Part shown: positions 12,112 to 24,200 of the stretch, in pieces
Layout: every line of letters starts with the position of its first letter
Position numbering within the stretch: the stretch's first letter is position 1
Origin: Marthasterias glacialis
Taxonomy: Eukaryota; Echinodermata; Asteroidea; Forcipulatida; Asteriidae
Length of the DNA stretch: 64,000 nt
Direction: 5' to 3'
Assembly (NCBI GenBank): GCA_911728455.2
Contig: OU452221.1
Span: 3,996,290-4,060,289, forward strand
The notes under the pieces: generated by a model
The model's input: only the letters and a program-made list of their open reading frames with translations
Told to the model about the DNA's origin: nothing
The model's database searches: none
Made by a program: the position numbers and the translations under genes

Positions 12112-12747
12112 CAGCGGCGTAGCAACACAAACCCATTCGGCAAGCCTACAGACTTGCCGACTGGATTTACCGACAGTTTTAGTTTAATCCTTGTAGTGTG
12201 AGAAGTCAAACTTTGAATTACCAAATTTAATATTCTCGGCAACGTGCGGAAATCTACGCTCTGAAAATACTAAAAGCCGTCGAGCGTCTGGGGGCTTCGC
12301 CTCCGAGCCCCCATGAGAACTGTTGGGCATATTAACTCCAATAGGGGATTTGTCCCGAGTCCAAAGTATTCAAAGTTTGAATTTCAAAATTAAACGTCTA
12401 TTTTCGGCAACTTGACGGTCCTCCTTAGCCCTGAAAACACTTAAAACCGTAGAGCGTCCGGGGGCTTAGCCCCTGGACCCCCACTAGAATCTGTGTCTAT
12501 AACACAAGGGATTGGTACAATAAATAACGGTTTTCAAAGCTTGCCTTTCGAATATGAGTCGTCTAATGATCGGCATCTGATGGCCATTTTAAACCTTCGA
12601 AACACTGAAAACCTCATGAGCGCTTGGGGGCTATGCCACCCCCAACCCACATGTTGGTGAGTCCATGTCATTGTGTTTTTACTTTCAATTGATGTCAGTC
12701 GGCAAATTTAGGCTTCCACACCCCCAAAGAAGGTGCCTACGCCGCTG
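12112..12747. mobile_element. 636-bp element with hAT-like ends and internal tandem units
   Basis: Ends are inverted (CAGCGGCGTAGC and GCCTACGCCGCTG). Flanks ctacagcc (12105-12112) and ctagagcc (12748-12755) match at 7 of 8, allowing one shared base. The interior contains three diverged direct units of about 130-170 bp, each carrying a ctgaaaa...agcgtcYgggggct-type segment and a run of C. Confidence 0.75.
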
Positions 12748-12755
12748 CTAGAGCC

Positions 12756-13498
12756 GCTCGTATGTTATCATTTCGGAGACATGAAGAGGTTTAATATCTC
12801 ATGCCATTAACAGATTATATCAAATCAATTTCATATATCGGGAATAAGTGGTGGGTAGCCGTGACATTCCGGTAACAGCAAAAAGGAAAATAGAATACAC
12901 CACTTTAATGAGTAGCTAGTAAAACTATGTCTGAATAAGCTTTCGTAGCAACAACTATGGTAGGCCTATACTTCTTGGGATCGTGGCTTCTTGTCATGCT
13001 CTACAAAACTGCCACCCTTTGTTTAGACTGTTTAGACTGTGATGTACTGCATAATAACCTTGGTTGGAGATGTTTTTCTTCATGGCATCTACTTGTGTAA
13101 ATATATGTTTTTCTACTATAGTTGGTCAATATATTGCTGCATACTATTTTTCTTTAAGTTCACATCGGGGAATTTCCCAGGTTCCGTAACTGATTGGATA
13201 GGCCTTCCTGCTCATTTCTCGAAAGGTATATCATTTCTAGCGGAATAACTGGTATTGCAGTTCTAACTTTACAAGCTAGTGTTCTTATTTAAATCTACAC
13301 CTACTCTTCCAGAGAAGTACCACTCTGTAAATATAAGTCTACCATGGTATTAATGGCATTTCTACATTTAGGTACATGGTTAGGCTACATTTAGATCCGG
13401 GATACGTTAAGATACAGAGTTGGGCTACATTTACATTCGGGCTACGTTTAGGCACAGAGTTTGGGGCCTTGGGGCTACACTTAGTGCAGGGCTAAAAT
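12756..13498. other. Intergenic, with a degenerate tandem repeat at its end
   Basis: Nothing coding is supported. About 13365-13490 repeats a motif like gggctacatttag with acagagtt spacers roughly three times, directly abutting the right inverted-repeat copy. Confidence 0.45.
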
Positions 13499-14717
13499 TT
13501 AAAGGTGCACACCGGCTTCGTTGGGCTATTTGGGCTACAAAATAGGCCAACATATGACTTCAAAGGTCTTTCAGGAATGGAGAAGAACGATTCCTAAAAG
13601 AAACCATCAAATTTTGCCGTTTTCGAGCATTTTTCAAAAAACGATTTATCCGAACCAAAAAGTGGTTCGGATAAATCACGTGATCTTCGGAGTTAGTTTT
13701 ACTTCCAGCCGTATAAAAGTAAATTAATGAACCAAATAAAATCTTTTTTTTAACAATTATTCATGAGTATTTGACAAAAAAGACTTATGTATTCAGATTA
13801 TTGATACAATTTGTAAATAATGATGAAAAATCGAACGTAATACTCGCATTCAGAGAGGCCGTGCAACCGAAGCGTGTCTTACGGCGCACCAGCGTGGGAG
13901 CTAGCGGAACGTAAACCTTGGGGCATATCCCGTACAGCCGGTGCCGTGTCTCATGGGGCCAGAGAGACAGACCCCGGGGCATGAACGCCCCAGCTTGCCG
14001 GTCGGTCTAGCCGTATAGCGCGGGAGTTTGTCGGAGGGGTGGGGAGCCAGACCAACAATTACGGTTTTTTTACGAGGGTTTTAGTCTGTACCCCTAGCTA
14101 TTATCCCCTAACTATTGTAACGTGTTGCCTGCGCTACGCACACGCGGGACGACGACAGGGAATGTTTATCCCTTACAGCTGATCTATCTACTTCTGTGAT
14201 AGCTGCGTAATGTCCACTCCCCCAATCGCCACAACAAAAAACCGGTGGCGGTGGCCGCGGCCGGCCAGTGAAGTCATCGCCTGAAAAACGGGAGAATGCC
14301 TTCGCTAAAGTTGCCAGGATTGGCAATCCGTTTGCAGCGTGAGCGGGAGGCTCGCTTGGCACATGACTGTTATTGGCCAAGCCAATGTGAAAAGATGGTC
14401 CAAGATTAGGGACACTACCATAGTTTTTAGACTGCAGCAGGCTGGTCACGATGAGAACATGAAGGATGTGGTCTTTGCCATAATTTTGATGGACAGGTTT
14501 GTGTCATAGAACTGTATTGTGAATATGCCTGCGTATATTTTAATTCATGAAGACTCACATTTTGACAATATTTATGGTCCATCATGTCTGTGATGTCCAC
14601 ATTATGCCAAGCTTATTCTCTCCCTTTCTACATTTGAACACGACCTGACAACACAGATCAGTCCTGGACCCAACTGGCATTCGTCCAAGTAAATTTTTAC
14701 AACATAGGGCCTACTTG
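13499..14717 (-). repeat. Right copy of the 1.2-kb inverted repeat
   Basis: Reverse-complement partner of 1-1218. Within it, 13643-13657 and 13663-13677 form a perfect 15-bp hairpin with a 5-nt loop, which the left copy lacks in perfect form. Apparent ORFs on the minus strand (13785-13982, 14108-14449) mirror those of the left copy. Confidence 0.87.
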
Positions 14718-15848
14718 CGATATAATGAAGAAACGTTCTTCATTGCAAGTAAGTTCGTCCAGTTCATCGTAAACAGAATACACTGTCCGTTTATATCTGT
14801 TTTTTATTTACACGTGAATTTGTGCTGGGTGGACATGAAGTCTAGATCCTCATGCCTCGCCATTGTAATAATTCATACATAAACAGAGCACCAGTCTACT
14901 TACAACATTGCGCAACATTGTCACCTAAACTTGACAGTTGCAACGGCTGGAAAAGCGTATAAGCTGACCTTTGACTGTGTTTTGCTTTTTCCACATTTTT
15001 CGTTAATTACGTGATATTTTGATGATTTGTTTTTAAGAACAACCATTTAAAAATTATTCTCCATCATTCCACATCACTAAATTAGGTAAACAGTAAGCCA
15101 GTGTGTCCCTTTAAGGCCGTCACGTTGCTTGTCCCTTTATACTCTCTATTAAGTTACCTCATCACACGGCCTGCGTAAAAAGGGAACATTCATCACACAC
15201 AATCATCATTTCTATTTTGGCCATTGTACCAACAAATAAGAGAACCGGAAAAAAATAATAAATATTATCATATAACTTTTTACCACTTTTTTGTGTTGTA
15301 CTTACATAATTGACACATTCAAAGAACAACTAATTTGATATGGAAGTGGAACAGCGAAATGTGGTTTTCTATTTCTTTTGTCTGTGTTGTTCCGTTTTCT
15401 TTTAACATAAAACGAACCGTGAACATTTGACGGCTGGAACAAAGTGATGCGGCATCTAATTGTTCCTCTCCATTCAAAAAGGAGGGGAGGAAAAAGAAGG
15501 AAAGGACAAAAAATTCAATAAATGTACTAAATTCTGACTTTATTATATTTTTGAAATGGAAAATATACTGGGGAAAATCTTGTTCTGTTCGTGCCTGAAT
15601 TGAAATAAACTCAAAGCAAAATGAAAGTAAAAATACAAATTGATGACCATCTCAACACAAAGTGATTTATGCTAGCCTTCTACCACACTTGATTCCGTCT
15701 AGTTGCAATAACGCACGCAGTCAAGTATAGACCAGCAACTCAAGTCCTGCCCACGTCACGAGCGAAAATCCGGGAGCTGGGGAGGCAAATAAATCCTATA
15801 TCACATTTAACTGACTTGAGAAGATGACCCATAGGATCACCCCCTCCA
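14718..15848. other. No gene seen
   Basis: AT-rich, with no supported exon. The imperfect palindrome atgaagaaacgttcttcat begins eight bases after the right inverted-repeat copy. Confidence 0.35.
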
Positions 15849-16370
15849 AAAAAAAAAAAAAAAAAAAAGAAAATAAATAAATAAATAAAACAAAAAATAA
15901 AATAAAATGAACTAAACTAAACTAAACTAAACTAAACTAAACTAAACTAAACTAAACTAAACTAAACTAAACTAAACTAAACTAAACTAAACTAAACTAA
16001 ACTAAACTAAACTAAACTAAACTAAACTAAACTAAACTAAACTAAACTAAACTAAACTAAACTAAACTAAACTAAACTAAACTAAACTAAAATAATATAT
16101 AAATAAAGAAATAAAGAAATAAAGAAAAGAAATAAAGAAATAAAGAAATAAAGAAATAAAGAAATAAAGAAATAAAGAAATAAAGAAATAAAGAAATAAA
16201 GAAATAAAGAAATAAAGAAATCAAGAAATCAAGAAATCAAGAAATAAAGAAATAAAGAAATAAAGAAATAAAGAAATAAAGAAATAAAGAAATAAAGAAA
16301 TAAAGAAATAAAGAAATAAAGAAATAAAGAAATAAAGAAATAAAGAAATAAAGAAACAAATAAACAAATA
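15849..16370 (+). repeat. Compound simple-repeat block
   Basis: Poly-A (from 15849) and (AAAT)n lead into about 36 perfect ACTAA pentamers (15911-16090), then about 30 units of AAATAAAG (16101-16358). A short run near 16220-16240 has ATCAAG variants. The pentamer block is nearly free of mutations, which suggests recent expansion. Confidence 0.95.
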
Positions 16371-17349
16371 ATTAAATGACGTGTTATACTAGGAACAAGG
16401 CTCTGTTTATTTTAACAAACATGACGAGTTAACGTTTTTGGTTTTGATGTTAAATTGTTCTATTCTTTTCTCCTGGTTATTTGTATAATTTAGTTCTGTA
16501 CATATTATTTATTGATTTATTTATTTGTAAAATTTGTTGTGACGTGTTTACTTTGTGAATTTTCTGTCTTGAGGCGTTTGGAATAAATGGAATCGAATGG
16601 CTCCACTGAGAGACAAACAAAATAAATAAATAAACAAACGCGCAAGCAAACATTTTTTTAACTCTTGAACTTATGTGGAAATTATGACACAAGTATATTG
16701 CTTGCCAAAAAGGCCCTGAAATAAACAAGGTCACTCTTGTTGTAAACAAAGGTTACATGGTCTAAAACTGGCTAAATAATTAAGAAACAAAATGACCGTT
16801 GGTGAATAAACATAAATAATAAAGCAATTACCTTGTCTCAAAGAAACATGCCTTGCGCATACTACATTTCCTATGTCTTTCTGGAGGTTAATTAAATTAA
16901 TTTATTTATGTACATGTATTATTACTTGTTTGTTTTCAGGCACCACGAGACATCACAAGCACAACAAAACATATAAAATACAAAAAAAGTAAATAGAAGA
17001 AAAGCCTGTAGAAAACCCAAAAGCGAAATAAACCATTATCAAAAGGCCATCCAGACAAATAAAAAAAATAAAACAACAAGTAAAACCCGCCATTACCAAC
17101 ATCCTGGGTCTCGCAAGTGACAACAGACCGTGCTAGTCTTGTGCGTATCGATTTCAGAATAGCAGGCTTAGTCCTAACCGTCCCATGATCGAGGGAGGCG
17201 TAGGTATTTGTTTTAATCTTCTGTCTACATCATGTTTTAATAGAAACGATTTCTTCTTGCTGCCTCTGAAAAGAGCCGTCGGATATTACCATTTCGACTA
17301 TCGTGTGCACGAGTATCGTTTTGACCGAGTATAACGCCCGCTGTGTAGC
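16371..17349. other. No gene seen
   Basis: AT-rich intergenic DNA with short A/T-rich low-complexity tracts. No exon or element end could be supported. Confidence 0.35.
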
Positions 17350-17489
17350 GAAGGAAGCCCCCCCCCCCCCCCCAATGTTCCCATACTCCAACGAACTCTT
17401 CCCCCTCTTGTATATAAGTACTTCCACCCACCCGAAAATCCTCCACAGAATTCCCAAGATTTCAAGAACACAGTAAAGACACAACAGGC
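17350..17489 (+). repeat. TIR repeat, atatgtggca family, copy 2 (partial)
   Basis: Matches 8451-8618 through a long C-run, aatgttcccatactcca, and acagaattcccaagatttc. Confidence 0.65.
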
Positions 17490-18627
17490 ATATCCATAAT
17501 TTTTTAGGGGCGGCTGTCAGTACTACAAATTAGTTATCGTCTGGCTATACAACTGTGCCTACAAATCCTTCGGTACTCAAGATTTTTCCAATTACGTAAA
17601 ACAAACGGAACATGAGGCAACTCTTTTCATTCTTACGTATGGTTTTAATGTAAACATAATTGTTAAACATTTCATGATGCCATTTTTAAAATGTAGATAT
17701 CTTGGATACACGATTCGCCAAATTCTACTAAAATTTATCATGTCAACGACACATGTCATGCAATAGTCAGTTGATGAAAATGGTATGCAGTATTAAGCCT
17801 ATTGGTGCACGAAGCAATTGAGTGAACCATTGTATATCATTCTTGTTTTTTCTTTTCCCACATACAGTTGGTGATGAGACTGCACCATCCGCTCAATGTG
17901 AGCAAAGGTTATCAACAACAACACACCTGTGACTGAGTTTCATCATTAATGGGGCTAGAACAATGGTATTCTAATCATGCAATAGTGCATCATCAATCAC
18001 CGGATTGGAACTTCCTTCGTCGTGTAACTGAGTAGAACAATGTGTTGTTTGCACAGTATCTTCTACAATCGTGATCAAACAATGTCATCGATGAAAAATC
18101 ACAACTTACTGTGAGTGGGTGTTTTTTCTCCCCCAACCATCCAAACACTGATGTTCAACTAATAGTTGGAAAGCATTTAAAACTGATTGTTATGCGACAA
18201 GACAGTCCTGGCATTTTATAAAAGCCGATGATGTCAAGGCGTTTACTAGCATTTTAATTCACCAGCGTCTTAAACTAGATTACATGTACACCTATTTTAC
18301 ATATTAAAAGTCAACTGCAAGTGGTAATAACTTCGCAGTTTGATATACCATGATATCAACAACATCCCATGTCATCATTCAGTGATTTTTTTTTTAAGTT
18401 GCTGAAACTTGCCAACTCTCTCCAGGGTTCCTGCATAATTCCATCCCTTCTGTTTTGTGATTCATTCGTGAATTTGCAAGCCGGGAAGTGAACTTATAAT
18501 TATTTTGATCACTGTTGCGATTTGAGATTCACAAGGTTGATGCAGTAGATTCTTTTTTTTTAAAGGAGCGTCGTGGGTGGTAGATAAAGGTCGTTGTACA
18601 AACAGAGAATGCAACTCAAGCCCAGAC
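17490..18627. other. No gene seen
   Basis: AT-rich sequence without supported features. Confidence 0.3.
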
Positions 18628-18820
18628 TAGCCTTTCGTCGAGGCCTTCGTGGCTCAGACAGCTATGCAGCCGCGAAGACCAACACAAGCTAGCTGGCACG
18701 ATCGAGTGGCGAAGCCACGATGCTTCGCCGCTCGTGCGCGCTGACTTGGTCTTCGCTGCAGTTGCTTCGCGGCTATAATACACAGATGTTTTAAGCCACG
18801 AAGGCCTTGACGAAAGGCTA
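18628..18820. mobile_element. TA-flanked MITE (mariner-like), 189-bp copy
   Basis: Inverted ends GCCTTTCGTCGAGGCCTTCG and CGAAGGCCTTGACGAAAGGC sit between TA dinucleotides at 18628-18629 and 18819-18820. Internal sequence repeats gcttcgc-type inverted motifs. A 412-bp relative is at 56151-56562. Confidence 0.8.
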
Positions 18821-21027
18821 CAATCAGAAAACCTTAGCTACTACCCTGTAGCAGTTAACGGACAATCCATATAAATATGACACAAACCAACACAGTTATA
18901 TTATAAAGGTTTCAACATTATGAGTAGTGTATTTTGAAATCTTACTTTTAAAAACTGAAAATAAAAGAACTGTCGCCCAAACCGTATGGGACTTTTTTTA
19001 AGCAAGGTTAAAAACAATAAGTGTTTAATGAGAAACATAACATTTTTCTATTAGTTTAAACCCAAGGCATTGCAGTGAAACATAATTATGAAGAACAATA
19101 ATTGTCATGATTGTTGTGAATATGATGAATATTTATTCTTTTTATTTATTTGCAGTACATCTGGGTTTCGCAAACATGGTTACTATCACAATAAGACCAG
19201 TATCGGGGGGGGGGGGGGGGGGGGAAAGCAAACAGGCTTCAAGTTTGAGTATTGTTTTTTTAGGAAAAAGTCTGTGTAGTTTCAAAACAGTCAATCTCAG
19301 TACAAAAATGTTTAAATCAATCCCGGGAAAAAAGGGTGCGAAAAAATAATGTATCGGTGGACAAGTGTTTTCATTACTTAAAGAAATGTTAACTCTCCAT
19401 AAAATTTAATAAAAATTCTTTTAAAACATTTTCATTAAAAGAACAGCATCTGGCAAAACAAAAATAAACTTGAGTCTTTGCATACACACACATAAAAAAA
19501 CATAATAATATGTTTAAGAACAGAAAAAAAAAATCATTGGCCAACATCTTTTCTTTTTGCAGAGTTCTCAAAAATGTGAAGAAAAAAAATTCTTTCAATG
19601 TTTAAATTTTCTGTCAGCGTCGCTAGAAGCATGTTGAAAATAAAGTACATGTACATGGAAATGAACTTGGCATGTCATCAAAACCTCTCACGTCTTCAAT
19701 TCTTTCACTTTTGCGTAACCTTCTTTTTTAGTTTATAAACTATTTCTATTGGCAAAATGCATTATAGTAAAACATTGAAAAAAGAAAAAAAAAGGTTAGC
19801 GATTCAGGTGTGAAAAAAGGTCAACCAAACTTTCCCGGGAATTTTGTCTAAAAAGAAAGGGGCTAAAATGAACAATTCTGTCATCTTGATTGTTAGTCTA
19901 CTATACTGTAGTTAATTTATCATTATACATTTCAATCATATACATTACAAATACCTGCTCCCACAAAAAAAGTCCATGCTTTAAAAAAGAAAACAAGAAC
20001 TGTTTAAGACCTGCAGGGTTGTGGACCTGTGATCAAGGACCGAGCCGAAGAACCTGCCGGTCTTAAACAGCCGTTTTAGACCGGGTCACTACTCTTTGAT
20101 TGCCTTCATTCATAAACGCCCTTTTCCATTCAAAACCTTCAAATCGGTAAAAACTCGGATTGTGCCCGTTTCTGTACGTTTTAATTTCCTGCCCAAGGGG
20201 CCCAGTTTCCCTAGGGGTCTCTTCATTGTGACACTCAACGGTTGTGAGACTAGGACATGTACTATGCAATCCTTCTTTAGACCTATTTGCGCATGACGAC
20301 ATTGGAGTACGGCGCCCTCACGAAGAGGTGAAAAGGAGTACCCTCATTTACCAATCCTGTGAGTGTGCATACAAATCGATGCATTTCCCACTTTTGTTAA
20401 CAATGGGTTAACCTCGGTGGTGGCTGGCTGACGCCAATGCACAAGTCGTTTTTTTTTTTTTTGTTTTTTTTTTTTTGGAACAGTTACATTGAGTACCTGC
20501 ATGTGTTACAATACGGGCAATACCAGCACCTGCGCAAACACGCACTTTGTATACAACTGGTCTTTAACAGCTCCACTGTGCCTTTATCGGAAGTTTACGA
20601 CCGTGTAAATATGATCATGTGACCTCTTCTTAACCAATAGGATTCTGGGGTGTTTCTAAACGAAGGCTTAAGAGTTTCTGAAAACAAAAAGCATAATCTT
20701 GAAGATGCAAACAGCACTTGAGTCTGTGCCGATGCTGGTGAAAGCAACGCATTTCATTGCAAGCATTACAAACATTTGACTTTGTCTTCGTCCTGTTTTT
20801 CTTTTTTTTTTTTTTTTTTTTTTTTGCGGGAGCAGATCGGGAACGACTTTTGCAGATCATCTGCAATCAGTTAAGGCAATCACTGATTTGTTATCAAATG
20901 TACAATTATTACAACCACTACCAAAGGAAAAAAAAAAGAAAAAAGTTTCTTTTAATTTGCGCATTTTGTAAAGCAATTTTAACACCACAGTAAGCAGAGT
21001 TAAAACTGGGTAAACCCACTTCTTGTA
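18821..21027. other. Gene-poor stretch with homopolymers
   Basis: Contains a 19-nt G-run at 19206-19224 (quadruplex-prone), T-runs at about 20449-20476 and 20800-20825, and many short A/T tracts. The small ORFs here are low-complexity and not supported as genes. Confidence 0.4.
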
Positions 21028-21195
21028 CAGGGCCAATTTCATCAAATCGCTAAAAAAGCAAGCCAATCTGCCCGACTGGAACAGATTGCATGACAAATCT
21101 TGTCACTGTATGTGGCTGGTCGAATCAGGGGGCAATAAACTGAGTTTAGCAAATTCGTTTTCCAGCTCAGCAGGTTTGTGAAACTGGTCCCAGGT
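21028..21195. mobile_element. Diverged foldback related to the gggcccaatttcat family
   Basis: Ends agggccaatttcatcaaatc and gtttgtgaaactggtccca are imperfect inverted copies, and the interior has gctaaaaaagcaag-type motifs seen in the better-preserved copies at 24572 and 61504. Confidence 0.5.
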
Positions 21196-21251
21196 CTGGA
21201 TGCGTGCCGTCTGTTCGTAATACCAACACATTGGACGAACGGTTTGGCACC

Positions 21252-24200
21252 TCAATACTCCACAGTCACGGTCTTGGTCTTCAGGTATTCATTCATGGCC
21301 TCCATGCCTGCCGAAGGAAAATAACAAATATTTAGGGATTTCCCCTAAAAGGTAGGGTCATCCTTTGGTAATGACCCCAAAAAGAAATTATGCATTTTTC
21401 ATCCAAAAGCCTAGTTGTTTTTCACTGATGAGAATCACTGCTGACAATAAAGTCTGGAAATAGGATCCAAATTTAAGGAGGTATGTTGAAATGATGGCAC
21501 TTCCATCTATTTGTAACGCCTGGAGATATGGATTGAAATGAACTTCTTAGAACAGTATCCTCAGCACTAGAGAAGTAGAGCAAAGAGCAAGATGTCTTCA
21601 TACCCAAAGAAAATAACATTTATTTTTTTCACCAGTCAGACATAAATAGTCTAAATTCAGATAAAAGTCTCAAGAATCTTATCCCTGTATATATAATATT
21701 ATAAAGATGGTTATGGTAGTAAGCATCCTGCAAAATTATTTTGTCCAAAGTGCATCCGTTGATTAGAAATCAATAAAAGCATGTCAAATAATTTGAATCT
21801 CCAAAGATTGTCTACAGGCAACTTTAACCACTTAACCTGAAAGCCCTAAAGTTTAGAGTTTGACGAAGAAAGTTGCAAGCTTTCAGAATGCAAGCAAACA
21901 GAATGTGGCTGCCCAGCAGCTCTGAAAAAGGCCAAAATGCTTTTAAAATGATTGATAATTGCACTAAATAATTCCATGATTCTGGACGGTGGCTTGTGAG
22001 AATGTCCCGGCAGATAACACTCGATGCTATACCAACTTACCCAAATCTTTGCCAAATCCAGATTGCTTGAATCCACCGAATGGTGCAGCAACATCGGTCT
22101 TGTTGTAGGTGTTGACAAAGACGGTGCCGGCATTGAGCTTGTCACTGCAATACAAGGCCTTGCTGATGTCGTTGGTGAACACACCTGACGCCAGACCATA
22201 CTCGGTCCCATTAGCACTTCTCAACATGCCGTCAATGTCCCTGTATGAAAAGAATCAAGCACAAAATATTTCGTTTTTTATTGTGTTTTATTGAAATTCA
22301 ATTCAAGAAAAGTCTGCAAGGGTTCAATGCCTCAACAGTCTCTATTACCTCTTCTGCACTCATACTGTCTGGGAGCCTCCTCCCTAACAGTTGTTTTTAC
22401 AAACGGAATACTATGATTTGTGAGGATTTTATGGACATTTTTAGGTAAAGACTTTATCGGACTTTAACAGAAGCATTTATTCTTATTTCCAAAGGTATGT
22501 TGTGATTATTTTCAATCTTTTCAATCTTTTCTTACATTTTTTAGATTTCTTTCTTTGAGATGACAATACGTTCACTTCGTATCGAGTTTCCTACTTTTAG
22601 TTGATCTGTCTTATGTTTTCTAACCTCAAAGCTTTGATTTGGTAAACCAAACAAAACAACTCTGCAAATCATTTGAAAGGTTATTTCATCCTCTACACAA
22701 TAAAATAACCTTGCAACAATGAAAATGTTCTCAAAGTTTAATCTAAGGATTTCTACGTACTGTAGAAAATCTTGTGAATTTCTGTGGTGCATTCAAGGAG
22801 TAAATGGCGCGATGTTTAATTGTGCGGAAGTGCTAAAGGGTTAACCAACAAGTTTGTAAACATGCCACAGCTGGTTTTCGTGAATGAGTTCAAGTTGAAT
22901 TATTCAGTTTCTATCAAATAAAATGCATAAATCAGTTTTGTTTACAGCTTCCATCCTCAAAAATGTAAGCAAAATATATATATATATATATTATATATTC
23001 AAGACAACTCAACTTAAATCAGCAAGCGAAAACTACCTTGAAACACGATTTCTTTGCCAGAATGTATTAAATAATAGGTCTGGTCTTCATTTTTCTCACA
23101 AAAAAGAATTAATTTCCAAGAGGGAAATTGATTTTTTTCAGTGAAATTAACCTGCTTTTCCGTCAGTGTTTTTGAGCAAATGTGAAGCTACTGCACTTCC
23201 GCATTGACACCAGACCGTACCATTTCAGTAAGGGGGGAGTAACATCTTGGGGAAAGAAAAGAAATGACTCGCACAAACATGCCCTTGTCCAATTAATTTA
23301 TATATCTATTTATATATATAAAACTAGTAGGGTTGATGGCCTTAACTTTCGATCCAATCTTTCAAAATTCGACAGGAGAACAAATTCAAACTTCCGCGGC
23401 ATCTTTAACTATTGGGATTTCCCCTTTGTTTGGGGCTGGCATGGTTGGCAAGATGGAGTAAATCCTTACATGGCATTGAACTTGCTGACGATCATGACGG
23501 GGCCGAACGACTCCTCCTGCGCAATCATCATGTCATCCTTGACGTTTGTGAACACAGTGGGCTCCATGAACAGACCTGAATAAAAAAAAAACACTCAACT
23601 TTTTAAAGCACTTCCGCTGAAAATATGTCTTGTCAAATCTGTAGAGGAGGAAGGGGTGGGGTGGTGTTTCAAAATTGACCTTTGACTCTTGAACCCAGCA
23701 CTGCACTTTGTTTGAAAACCATCAACTTTGAAAGTATTTTTGTTTTAAACAAGTCCTTTTCTGGGTTAGATTTATAAAACTCTGATACAATGACTCTCCT
23801 AATCACAAGTGAAAGCTTAAACTTGAATTCCTCAGACCAGAGACAATTGCTATGTCACTTGGTTCGGAGTGAGCTTTTGTGTACTTTCGTTAGAGACTGC
23901 AAACCTCAATACACAATGTTATGGCACAATGGTGGAGGATCCTGGGCAGCACGTTTGTAAATGAAATAAACTTTTTTTACACAGGGGACAGTAACAGGTA
24001 TATTTCAAGCTGATTCACTTTTGATTAATTACAGTTCTATGGCAAGGTATTACATCAAATATCCTTGAAGGCAAAGTGTCAGTACAGTATACTTGCTTCA
24101 AGTCCCCGTACCCACAGAGTTGATACCCGTTTTTTTTTAATCTCCCCTACCTGGTCTGTCGACCTGCTTGCCTCCGTACACCAACGTGGCTCCCTGCTTC

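Noticed and set aside
1..14717. A Polinton/Maverick-like giant transposon (long inverted repeats about 14.7 kb apart)
   Set aside because: No polymerase, integrase, ATPase, protease or capsid ORF lies between the arms; the only gene there is a GPCR.
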